DNA of 64,000 nucleotides from Amoebophrya sp. A120 (Eukaryota; Sar; Dinophyceae; Syndiniales; Amoebophryaceae), in NCBI GenBank assembly GCA_905178155.1, contig CAJINV010000004.1, forward strand, positions 1,936,391 to 2,000,390. Reading direction: 5' to 3'. The notes below the pieces were generated by a model. That model did not search any database. It was not told the origin of the DNA and saw only the letters and a list, made by a program, of their open reading frames with translations. Both the position numbers and the translations under genes were made by a program. Every line of letters begins with the position of its first letter. Position 1 is the first letter of the stretch. Shown piece after piece: positions 22,033 through 32,900 of this stretch.

Positions 22033-23580
22033 CTACGTTTCACAGCAGGAATTAATTGCGTATTTACGATGAGGACAGTGGGAGATCATTTGTGCACGAC
22101 TCTCGTACGCCCGAAACTCGATTGATTCGGCCATCCGCTCATCCAGCGCACATTGGCGCGGGTGGAAGTGAATGCACTTCGCGACCCCTGTCGTACTAGA
22201 GGGTCTTTCCTGAAGATCTTGTCCTGGGCCTTGACCTTCTTGTCCTCCCCGATTATAATTCTTACATGTGTCCAACACAAATTCCGTGTACTTGTTTCTC
22301 TCTTTCCAAAAAAGCACGAAACCGAACAGATCCGGCAGCTCCCGGGCTGGAACCAGCTTGCTCGCGATCTGGGGGCGAAGGAGGGCGAAGGGGTCGTGGG
22401 GCGGGCACATCACGAAAGGCTGTTGTACCATTTTTTGATGTGGGGGAAATAGACCACGGGGAGGCAGTTCCGATGATGGAGGTCGATCAACATCAAGCTG
22501 TCGTCGTATGCCAGCGACAAGCGGGGTATCGTTTATTTTCCCACCGGTAGCAGCCGCAGGCGTTGTTGTTCGTCCCCTCTCGTGGTCTCCTGTTTGGTTC
22601 TGGACGATCCTTCCTTGACACACCACTGCAGAACCAGCTCCCAAAAGGAATCGTGGCTCGTTGATCTTCAAGGCCGACACCGCGGTACCTCCTTTCATCG
22701 GCTCTTCGAAGGTAGGGTCGTCCTGTGCCACGATGGGAAATCGTGAAGATGCTGCTCTTGACGGCAATGGAGGCGGCACAGGAGCTGCAGGCGCTCCAAC
22801 ACAAGCCCGCCCTGGTGGTACAACACGACCAAAAGCCCTTGATGTCGCAGATTCCCTTTCGACGACCGTGGTGTGTTCTTGTGGACAACGAATTGGCATC
22901 CCTAGTTGAACCTGACGACTCTCCTGGCCGACGTGCGGCAGCGCAACATCAGCAGGCTTCACTCTACAACTGCTGCTGCTGCTGCTGCTACTCCCGCCGA
23001 CAAGAAAATTCCCCTGCTGCAACCTGCAGTGCTGCGGATCCTGATGAGAGGTGGTGGCCCCCGGCCTATGCTCCAGGCACCGTTGCTCTCCGTTGGAGGA
23101 GACGGCCAGACCTTCTCTGCCCGCATGCAGGTCCTCGTGTTGCGCCACGGCAGTTTTATTTTCAGCCGGAGGTGTGTCGCCGCTAGACGGGGGAACAAAA
23201 AGGAGTCGTGGAGCTGCATCTTCTTGTTGCCACCGGTCGTCGACGTGCCCTACCCGACGATTGTCATACTCAAACATTCCACATCCGAGCTTCTGCACGC
23301 GCAGCAGAGATAGAGGTTGATGTGGCGGGCCGGAAAGTAAAGACTGGCCGGATACATTCTGGCTGTTGTCCTCGGGAAGGGCCCCTTGCTTCTGACTATC
23401 GTCCTGTGCTCCTCGCGAAGCAGTAAAGGCTCCACTTTTTCTTGCATCTTGCAAACCAGCCACTTCTTGTTGTGCGGATGTAATCTTTTCATTCTCGCCA
23501 TGCCAAACTTGGCGGAACCGGCCTCGCGAGGGCCAGGCAGGGGGGACAGCGGAAGGGCGGTAGGCGTGGTTGTGGTTCAT
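22033..23580 (-). CDS. Hypothetical protein, intron-less, 515 aa
   Basis: One long frame from ATG (MNHNHAYRPSAVPP) to stop. It is Gln/Arg/Pro/Ser-rich with a poly-Ser run (near residue 200) and a more ordered C-terminal third (LPDLFGFVLFWKERNKYTEF). No family recognised and no introner present. The length of the frame supports coding, but low complexity limits confidence. Confidence 0.5.
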   Translation of the reverse strand: MNHNHAYRPSAVPPAWPSRGRFRQVWHGENEKITSAQQEVAGLQDARKSGAFTASRGAQDDSQKQGALPEDNSQNVSGQSLLSGPPHQPLSLLRVQKLGCGMFEYDNRRVGHVDDRWQQEDAAPRLLFVPPSSGDTPPAENKTAVAQHEDLHAGREGLAVSSNGEQRCLEHRPGATTSHQDPQHCRLQQGNFLVGGSSSSSSSSCRVKPADVALPHVGQESRQVQLGMPIRCPQEHTTVVERESATSRAFGRVVPPGRACVGAPAAPVPPPLPSRAASSRFPIVAQDDPTFEEPMKGGTAVSALKINEPRFLLGAGSAVVCQGRIVQNQTGDHERGRTTTPAAATGGKINDTPLVAGIRRQLDVDRPPSSELPPRGLFPPHQKMVQQPFVMCPPHDPFALLRPQIASKLVPARELPDLFGFVLFWKERNKYTEFVLDTCKNYNRGGQEGQGPGQDLQERPSSTTGVAKCIHFHPRQCALDERMAESIEFRAYESRAQMISHCPHRKYAINSCCET

Positions 23581-26396
23581 TTTTCGTCGGTTCTGCCTGG
23601 CTCCTGCAATTCAGTTTTACATCTACTACTTGCATCGCGTAGGATCATCGATCTTGCATCATCAGCATTAGGAACAGCGGACGCAATGGAAAAAATAGGA
23701 ACAAAAGATTTTCGGGAACGGAAAGAAAAGATCACATGTTGAGCAACACCGGTAAAGTTCATCATGGTGCCTCACAGGATGGGGATCTACGTCAAAAACA
23801 AAATAGAATTACTGCTACGACAAAAACTGAATCCGATCGGAGGGCACCTACACTTCGGCTCCATGTATTCCATATTTCAAGCGTCGGTAAGTCGTTTTTG
23901 TTTCCAACAAGAAGAAGAGATCGATTTGCGTTTGGGAGACGAAACACCTACAAGAAACATCATTTCTTTCGCGGAACGTCACCGTCGACTAAACTGCCTC
24001 AACTGAACAGAAAACCCGATTCGCGGGCCATCACTTGCGCTCGCCGCAACCCTACGTACTAGTAGGTAGAAGATGACGATGTATGATCAACAACGAGCCA
24101 GGAGGTTTGAAACAATCCGTCGACTATGTAGTTTTGGCCATAGCTGTGCTTGGCATCTATCTTCTATCTTCGGTGCCAGTACTTGTTGGCATTTGAAAAG
24201 CAAAATATCACGGAAAAAATCGTCAACCCTTTCTGCTGTTGCCAACAGTTTGACTTCTTGCGTCCGTCGCCGAAGTATGCAACACCTCCCTCTGCGTCTG
24301 AATTAACTCGGAGGCAAGTTGCACAACCTCATCGAACAGCTTTACTCACCTGAAGGAGCCGCTGCACATCAGCCCTAAAGCTGCTAGCAGTGCTACGTCT
24401 GTCCGCGCGTGGTGGCGGGAAACGATTTCGTTCTGGTTGCCCGACTTGAGGATTGCGGCACGACGGGGGTACACGTGCAGTGCGGAGATTTCTCGTCAAG
24501 CAAATCATGCGCATAGATGCAGCACATCCAAGTGCGCAATGATGGGCGTCAACATCCACGTCGCGAACGCGAAGATTCGCAGCACTGACTTGCACGACAA
24601 CTTGCTCGGGCGGCCTACCGACTATCTAAAAACCGCGAGCCTGCTCACGAGGACCAGCTGTTGAACACCAGGTGCCTGTTGTTGAATCTTGGTACTTACT
24701 ACCGACGGGCAGCAAGAGCCAAAACGTGCTCGCGGCTCGTCTCGTGCCCCCTCTATCCCAACTTCTACCGCTGCCCGGCTACAGGTGAGCGGACTCCGGT
24801 TTCTGGGAAACCACTTGCACTCCTCCTTCCGAAGAACATCCACCCACACGACCACGTGCCGCACAGCAAGCTGCAACACGCCACATCGAGTACGTACTAG
24901 TCGCGCCGCGGCACACACCAGCACGCCATTTTTACCGCCACCTGTTCTCATCTCTAACACGACCTGGCGCCACCGTCGTGGTGGCTCTCGTAATCCTGGC
25001 GCGAGTCTTGCATCTTACCGTAGTTGTCGCCCGTGATCGGTCATCATTTTCCCTTAATGCCGTCCCCTCCACTTCTCCGCGCGTAGTTATTTTCCACCGC
25101 TCTTTTGCCAGAAGTACCTGCTCCTCGATAACTGCTTCGTCCTTCCAATAGACCACTTTGAAGCTGCTGTTGCTGGCTGTCCGCACCCCCTCAACCTTCT
25201 ACCGGCGGCAGCACCTGCTTCCCGTGAAAGTAGTACCAGAGAAACGCGAGCTCCTTTCTCAAGATACATCTCTGTCATAACTTCGACACAAAGGAAGAAC
25301 CATTAGATCGCCTTCACACACACTCACCACAACATGAACATGGTGATCATCTTTATTCGATAGATCTCTAAGGTGCTCTTACCTAGATCAAAATATGCGA
25401 ATCCCATATCATTTATCATTGAATGAATTAGTGCTGATCTTCCAGCCGAAAAGTACGTGAGATCGTCGACTACACGAATACCGCAACCATTTTTTACAGT
25501 AGAGGAACTGAGAGCCTCTCCATAGAAGTGTGGCACGCAGTTTCATCTGAGGACTTTCTTTCTTTCTTTCTGTTCTTGCCCGGGCATGGCGTCAATTGTT
25601 TCAAGGCCCTCTAGTCCTGCTCAATATCGTGCTCTTCATTGCTTCTGCTCGTGGATCACCATCATGACTTTTCTGATAAAGTTAAGATTTAATTTTGTAA
25701 ACTGTTCTGCTAAATGTAAGTAGGCTTAAACGAGAAAAACCCTTGCGGGAAAAAAGTGATCGGCTTTTTTTCAAATCTTGACTTGATGAAATATGTTAAA
25801 AAGGTATATATCTGAGGACTTCTTTTTTAATGAAAAAGTAAAAGTTTCGCGCTTCTTCTTCATCGATGAATCCTCCTATTTAGCTCTGCCGGTCCGATTC
25901 ATTGCATCTTGTTCGTGCCCGTGACACCAGTTCGCTCACAATTATACAGATATTTATATACAATCAACAACAGGCCACCAAGGCAATGCAATGTCCCTAA
26001 TGAAACCGAAATATATAAATACATAAATAAACAAGTTTAATTTTAATCATTTTTGTGGTAGTGTTGGTAAAGTGAGGTTGCGTGTTGGGTGGACGTGGAT
26101 GTTTGAGAAATTTGCAAATGGCAAGTTTTTTGGCTTCATCAAAGTCAGTTGGCACAAATTTCTTTCTTAGTTATCGTTATGCTAGAGCGAGCGGTCGGTC
26201 TCAACAAAGATTTCTTCTTCATATTTTCGAATCTACTCGCTGATATACTTTTAGTTTAGTTGTAGTTTGTGCTTGTTTTTCCGACAACAGGTGTGTTGTT
26301 CAGGTGTTCAACTAACGCAGCAATCAGAAATGTCGAATGCCTCATCTGCGCCGAGGGGCCGGTCACCATTCAGTCGCCGGCTGCCGGACATCGGCA
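23581..26396. other. Gene-poor stretch
   Basis: No confident gene. It contains a diverged copy of the transporter 3' end (about 25.12-25.25 kb) and an AT-rich tract near 25.56-26.26 kb with TTTC repeats. Small open frames here lack domain content. Confidence 0.5.
25123..25245 (-). pseudogene. Partial copy of the transporter 3' end, without the introner
   Basis: This stretch matches 29868-29990 at most positions, including the coding end FLWYYFHGK..LPPVEG and the 3' flank. It runs through the position where the family A element sits in the functional gene: GAGAAACGCGAG is uninterrupted here. Similarity stops a few bases later. It may be a decayed paralogue, an ectopic duplication or a retrocopy. 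Confidence 0.7.
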
Positions 26397-26843
26397 GGAT
26401 CATCCCCCCAAGGATCACCCCCCTCAAGATGCAGGGGGGGGGTGAGGGGGGCCAGGGGGTGGACCGGGGGCAGGAAGCAAGGGGGCAACGAGCGAGGCCG
26501 GGGGCAGGCAGCCAGGCTACGGGGGGGGGGACAAGGGCAGGCGGGCCGGCGGCAGGCAGACCGGGGGCAGGGCGGGGCGGCGTTGGTATCTGCATGCTGG
26601 AAGGCCTTCCAAGAGGATTCCTGGCTCAAGATGTGCGACAGGCGGGCAGCCACCCGAGGAGGCCCGGAAGCGCCTAGCGCCTCGCCCGCCGAGGCAGCAA
26701 AGGCGGCACAAAGAGCGCGCCCCCCCGAGCGGGAGCACGGCAAACCAACGAAGGGGGGAACGGGGAGGGAAACACAGGGCGGGGGGCGAGGGCGACGAGG
26801 CGGCGCGTGCCTCCGACCCGCAACAGGAAGGGGCAAAAGGGAA

Positions 26844-26895
26844 TCGTCTGGGCCAGCCGTCGCGACGGCGCCGTCGCGACGGCTGGCCCAGACGA
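26844..26895. repeat. Perfect 52-bp palindrome
   Basis: Two 26-bp arms (first arm starts TCGTCTGGGCCAGCCGTCGC) are exact reverse complements with no spacer. It lies inside the GC-rich element, just before the telomere-like tract. Confidence 0.95.
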
Positions 26896-26903
26896 CACCG
26901 CCG

Positions 26904-26937
26904 AAACCCTAAGCCCTAAGCCCTAAAACCTAAACCC
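26904..26937. repeat. Interstitial telomere-like repeat
   Basis: Imperfect tandem units of CCCTAA(A/G), e.g. AAACCCTAAGCCCTAAGCCC, resembling plant/dinoflagellate-type TTTAGGG telomere sequence. It is internal, with genes on both sides. Confidence 0.8.
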
Positions 26938-28208
26938 GACGCCCTTGAGGGGGGTGATCTTGGAAACTTGAGGGGGGTGATCTTATCTTGAGGGGGATGA
27001 TCCGGCTTACGTCCCCACCAGCCCCCATTGTTCCGCTGCTGGGTTGCGTGCAAAGTCGGTGTGGTGGAGGGGATCTCGTCTTTTTCGATTGGGTCCGCGA
27101 TGTAGGTACCATGAGCATCACGGTGTCCTCGTCGGAAGCGACTATTGGGACCGAAACCGATGCCGCGAAATCTCCTCGCCTGTCCTGGCGATGATGTAGG
27201 TGGGGAGGCGATTTGGGAAAGTGGACCACTTGGTTGTAGCAACAACTGGGTGAACGACGTCTCCGCACTGGTCTGCGAATGGGTTCGCATACTGCAGTAC
27301 AGGCCGTGTTCCGCGAAGTCGAGCTTCCCGTCGTTGTTCAGGTCCGCCTGCTTCGGACACACGGCATTCTCCTCTCCGTCCAGCACCCCGTTGTGGTCGG
27401 TGTCCAGCGAGTCGAACTTGATGGTGATGAGCACGTCGCTGCGCGTGACATTGTGGTCCGATGCGAGGTCGGCGACCAGGGTGTCGAAGTGTTCCTGGGA
27501 AGCGGCCGCGATGCTGCCAGCGTGTTTCACCTGCTGAAGGCGCGCCTTGCTGGAGAACAGGGTCTGCAGTTGGGGAACGAGGGAAGTTTGTGCAAACGAG
27601 ACCGGCTGCAGGTTCGACGTGGCGAGAGGTGTGGCTTTACCTGTGGTCGTGTAGCGTACGAGGCTATTGCTCAGAGCGCACAATGAATAATCTTGCGCCA
27701 TTAGCTGATGCAAGACTTTGCTTTCCTATCAAACTTTTTCTGATGTGTGTTTCCATACCTGTGCAGGTCGGAGTCATGGTTGATGATGTCATGAAAATGC
27801 CATACGAATAACTAGATACCTTTGTTCATACTGCCGGTCTTCGGGGACCCCCCCCCCCACGCTGCAACTTCGAGGAAGGCGCTGCCGAGCGGGTGCGGGA
27901 ATCTGCATTAGTATTTTTGCGGAACGTTGAAATAGTTGCTTGGTATGAACATTTAGTTCAGATGAAGTAATCTTTTGGCCGAGCGATACTTACTGCGGCT
28001 GTGCATTATTTTAGTTTTAGCTCTACTTGCATGATTATGAGTTGCCGGTTACCAAAACAATAATACCTTTCCCTTTCGTCATTTCGTTAGCCGCATGGGG
28101 TTCGAGGCTGAACAGTTCCGCATCCTGATCCACTGTCGACTGCACAACGCCTGCTGCAGCCACGGGAAGTGAGAGCAGGAAGGCAACCGCAACAGTAGCA
28201 GCTCGCAT
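26916..28208 (-). CDS. Secreted two-EF-hand calcium-binding protein
   Basis: Exon 1 (28067-28208) encodes a signal peptide, MRAATVAVAFLLSLPVAAAG. A GT-AG intron (27716-28066) is phase-compatible with exon 2, giving 313 residues. Two EF-hand loops are clear, DTDHNGVLDGEE and DLNNDGKLDFAE, at about residues 151-162 and 171-182, with Cys residues flanking the second. The roughly 25 C-terminal residues (DHPPQDKITPLK...) are read from the end of the GC-rich element, and the stop codon falls in the telomere-like tract. No introners. EF-hands and signal peptide are secure; partner and role are unknown. Confidence 0.75.
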
Positions 28209-29930
28209 GATGATTTGTTGTTGTAGATTTGTGGACAAATTCGAATTCCTCTCCTCTGCGAAAACGGGACTCCTACGTATCTATAAGTGTACAGTTTTCG
28301 ACGTAACTTTGTTGGGCAACAAGAAAGCGACGGCCCCAACAGAGTTGGGGAAGCAAAGGAAATTGGGGCATTAAGCTGCAAAAAATGTTCCGAAAAGCAG
28401 GTGGTCTCGGCATGAAATGCGGTCTGAAGTTCTACGAAGACGAGGCCTACCCAGAGGACCGCTACTATTGCTCTACCCCTACACGAAAAGCGAGTTTGCC
28501 TGGAGCGAGGCCCCGAAGATAATCAGATATCTTCTAGTACGACTTATGAGAGGCACCAGCGCCAGGGCAAACTTTGGTGAAATGATTAAACAAGACGAAT
28601 ATCGAGTTTTTTGAAACGGACCCGATGCATGTTACAGACACAAAACTTCGCTCGCTATGCAATTTTTAACCCGTGTACGCGACTCTCGCAGGCAAAATTG
28701 CACTCGGCACGTAAAACGAGTATGTTTCCTACTTGCACTTACAATATTCTATATTACGTGCGTCAACAAAGATAGACGACCCGACACAGTCATGATGAAT
28801 TGCATTTACATATCAACCCTCCCGATGGATAAATATCACTGAGAATCAACTTCGTTTTGTTTTTGCTTCTTCAGCTTGAGCTTTGAAAGTGTGAGATATG
28901 TCCGGCTCATATTACTTAATTTGCATCACTCCGAAACATACCACCACGCATTGAGTCTTGTGGCCAAATCTCTCACGTAGCACTGGACACACGCTCCGCG
29001 CGCTGAATGTGAATTCAATTCGCGGACATGAAACAAAGATAATTGGCAGAGTCGGGCTCGGGCAATCCCGATCAAAAATTACTAGTGCTTGATAAGTGAG
29101 AAACCAGTAAGTTCCGCCAAAGTGGCCACGAAGAAAAAACCGTAGAAGTGCTTATCCATATGCTAGGCGAAAACTCCAGCAGGCTTCTCGATTGTTCATG
29201 TCCTGCTGGCCCCAGAGCATTTTCACAGGTCTGCAGTACCGCACGAAGTTTGTGCTGAACTCCTATTCTTTGCTTACTTATCCTACCCAGCAGCCGCTTC
29301 GTCATCAGAATCGATCAGAGTGCGTCCGTGTGTCTTTCGCAAACGCAAACCTCCCAGCGCGGCTCCAATCATTATTTTACCACGACTTCTAAGGGTCCCC
29401 GCGCGTCGACATTTCGACGTGCCCTCCGCAAAAATCCACCCAACCCACAAATTCGCAGCTGGCTATTATCTCCACGCCCTCGGCCGGAGGAGGTCGTGCA
29501 CCAGGCCTACGCAGACACTTTGTCGCGATGCAGCTGACCCTCCAGGTACAACGCCGCTCGTGTAGAAAGGGGAGAGGGAAACGCTCGTGCGCGCTATTGG
29601 TCCACCATCATCTGGCCTGCCGCGCGGTCACTCAAGGACGCTGCGCCGAACAATCCTGCAGATTCATGCGCAGCTGCGTCGCTGTGTGGTTGTGTGGTAC
29701 AACACCCCCAGATCATGCTGTCCAGCAGGTGTGCCCGCGCGTCTGCTGAGGATGGGGTGCTGGCCGCTCTCACGTGGGCCGCTATTTTCCAGTGTGAATG
29801 CCTCCTCCTCCTCCTCGCGGCTTCTGCTCCACCACTTTACTAGCACAAGTCCCTGCTCCTCGCTGCCTGCTTCGTCCTTCCAGTAGACCACTTTGAAGCT
29901 GCTGTATCTATGGCGTTCCTCGCCCCCTCG
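28209..29930. other. Intergenic, no supported gene
   Basis: Spacer between the EF-hand gene and the transporter stop codon. Its right part (about 29.78-29.93 kb) is transporter 3' flank similar to that at 25.06-25.19 kb. Confidence 0.5.
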
Positions 29931-32900
29931 TCAACCTTCTACCGGCGGCAGCACCTTCCCGTGAAAGTAGTACCAGAGAAACGTATCAAATGCAAAAATG
30001 TCTGGGTCTGGGAGATTGCAAGATTTGTCATGCATACTTTGCACCTTGATATACCCGATTCACACTCGGGGGAACTGGAACTTTCGCGAGACCAATGGAT
30101 CATGCATACTCTAAAAATTACAGGCATGATGGATCATGCATACTTTGCATGATCCATAATGCCTGTAATTCATGGCCTAGCATCACAGATTTTTAGAGCG
30201 CTTCCTCATGCCTATTCCGCATGACAAATGCCATCTCCGCGGAGTACAAAGTCTACTCCTCTTACTGGTCACGCAAGACAAATTTTTTTCGAATCCAGAG
30301 ACAGCATCACAAGTTTAGAATCTTCCAGACCCAGACATTTTTACATTTGATAAAACGCGAGGGTGAGCCACGCGAAGGACACGCCGAAGCCCCGGCGCAG
30401 CTTATCAACTGCAAAAATGTCTGGGTCTGGAAACTTGTGATGCTGGGTGGCGTATCATGAGGAGGCCACAAGTGCTGGCTCAGCGTGGCAAGGTTCTGAG
30501 CTTCAAGGTGTTGCCTATTCTGCATGACAAACTGCGTTTCTGAATGACAGAAAAATCGGTCTCTTGGGATGTGCATGACAGATTTAAGAGTCACGCGAAA
30601 CAAGCATGACAAACTTGCACTCTTCCAGACCCAGACATTTTTGCATTTGATACAGCTGTGCCAGCATCAATAGGTTGAAGAACATGCCAAACAGCGCGAT
30701 GAGCGGCATCCCGGGGACCACGTGCTTGATGTTATCGTTTTCCAGTTCCCAGACGCTTATGGATTGCAAAAATGTCTGGGTCGGGAAGAATGCAACATTT
30801 GTGATGCAGGTTTTCGATGACCCATGAGGCCTGGCAAGCAGCGCCTAGCATGGCAGATTCTGTGAGAGTTCTAGCATGCCTATCCTGCATGGGAAACTGC
30901 CTCTCGATTAGGTCAAAAGTGGGCAGCTTTTGGTAATCATGCAACACAGATTTTTACATGATTCAGATTTAGCATGACAAGTTGCTACTTTGTTCCAGAC
31001 CCAGACATTTGTGTATTTGATAACGCTCGACATCGCGACGTGGGTCCCGATCCCGAGCAGAAACACGATCAGCATCGCCGGTTGCCACACCGGAAGTTCA
31101 GCCTCGATGCTGACCGACACGAGCAAGCTCAACACTGCGAAACCAAAAATACCGTAGAAGTAGTGGGTGTGCGTTTCAACATCGGTTTCAACATCATCCG
31201 CCGCTTGTTGGTTTTCGTTCGTGTGTGCTAGTGGGTCGGATTCCAAAGCAGCTCCAACACGATCTTCCGTGGTCCCGGTCACTCGTGTCCTTGTCGTGCT
31301 ACCTTCTCGGGTTGCTGCTCCTGCTGCGACGGCCTCAGAAGTGATCTTGGTCAGCGGTCGTGCATCATGCTGCTGCGTTTTAGCACCTCCCTCTGGTTGT
31401 TGTACGAGTGGCTCGTCCTCTCCCTTTCCAGCCACTGGATACTTGTTGTACTCCCCGTCCTCGTGATTTCTTCCTGCCATCTTCAAATGCAAAGATGAAG
31501 GCGGCTTTCTGGAAGCTAGCACCGCCAGACAGACGAGCGTGAACGCGATCAAGGTCCCGACGGAGTTCACCTCGGCCAGAAACCGGTAGGGAAACAGGGT
31601 GAGCACCGCGGAAAACCCGGCCTGCAGCAGCGTCGTGCCGACGGGCGTGTGCGTTTTGGCGTTCACCTCGGCGCACCAGGCCGGCAAATAGCCCTCCCGG
31701 GCGATGCGCAGCAGCATCCGACTGCTGGACAGCAGGTAGTTGACCGCCAGGGGAAAAATCCCCAGGCACGCGCCGATGGAAATCAGGTCCGACACCACCG
31801 GCGCCTTGTTCCTGGTCAACGCCGCCAGTGGCGTGGGGTCCTCGAGTTTCGTTACATCGCGTCGGAATGATGTTGATGTTGTTGTTGCGTCGGAATAAGT
31901 CATGGCGGAAAGGAACGACGCAAGGAAAGTGCTTGCTGTCGCCACCCCGTCTCTGCGAAGCAGTAGAGAGGTCGAGGGAGAATTCGAGCCCGCGGAGGTA
32001 GAAAAAAAAGGTAAGGAAGTAGAATCTCCGGCTGAAGTAGTGCCATCTAATTGCAGCTCCTGTGCAAGAACGCCAGTTCTCTGATGCACCACTGAGCTCG
32101 CTTTCTCCTGCAGAAACAGCAAAGCCTCGCCTCCCCCGCCGGAGGAGGAAACGGAGTCCAGATCCGCGAAGGCCTTGGCGTCGGTGAGACTCAGAATTCC
32201 GAGCGCGACGGAGAAGTAGACGGCGAAACTCCCGGCCACCGTGAGCACCATCGCGGCCGGGAGCGTGCGCTTTGGGTCCCCCTTCGTCTCCTCGGCTAAT
32301 TGGGCCAAGGACTCGAACCCGATGAAAGCGAAGACGATGATCCCCGCGCCCTCCAAAATGCCGCCCAACTATGAAATGCAAAAGCATCGTAGTATAAATC
32401 GCATGACAAATTCCCGTAGCATGAAAAATGGAATTTGTAATGCGGATTTAGGTTAGGAGGGAAATTTGTAATGCATGACTGCGATTACTACGAGTACGAT
32501 ACTTTTGCACAGGATATCAACCCCGTCGGCGCAAAGTACTTGCCGGGCTCCTCGCTCCATACGCCGACCTTCTCGGGCAGCGACCCGAAGCCGACGTAGA
32601 TGGAGAACGCGATGAAAAGACACAACGCGCCGCCCTTGGCAAACATGCCCGTGTGGTTCACAATTTTGGACATGTCAATGCCGAAGGTCACCGTGGCAGT
32701 GACGATGTATGCAATGCAAATTATATGTCTGGGTCTGGAAGGATGCGAACTTGTGATGCTGCATCTGGATTCTACGAAAATCTGTATTGCATGAACAGTA
32801 AAAGATATCCTGTTTTTGCCATTGCGAGAGGGCGTTTCTCATGCGGTATAAGAATCAGAAAGCCCTCATAAAATCTGTGATGGTATGGCATGCATCACAG

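Larger units (their letters stand above)
26397..27003. mobile_element. GC-rich element with inverted GATCA-CCCCCC-TCAAG ends
   Basis: The left end has GGATCATCCCCCC (26397) and GGATCACCCCCCTCAAG (26412). The right end has three inverted copies near 26944, 26967 and 26987. The interior is strongly G-rich on the plus strand. No clear target duplication was found, so 'mobile' is inferred from the inverted ends only. Confidence 0.6.

Noticed and set aside
26267-26912. Plus-strand Gly/Arg/Ala-rich open frames over the GC-rich element
   Set aside because: Low-complexity translation of a G-rich repeat on several frames; no conserved feature.
26904-26937. A true chromosome end
   Set aside because: The tract is short, imperfect and followed on both sides by tens of kilobases with genes.
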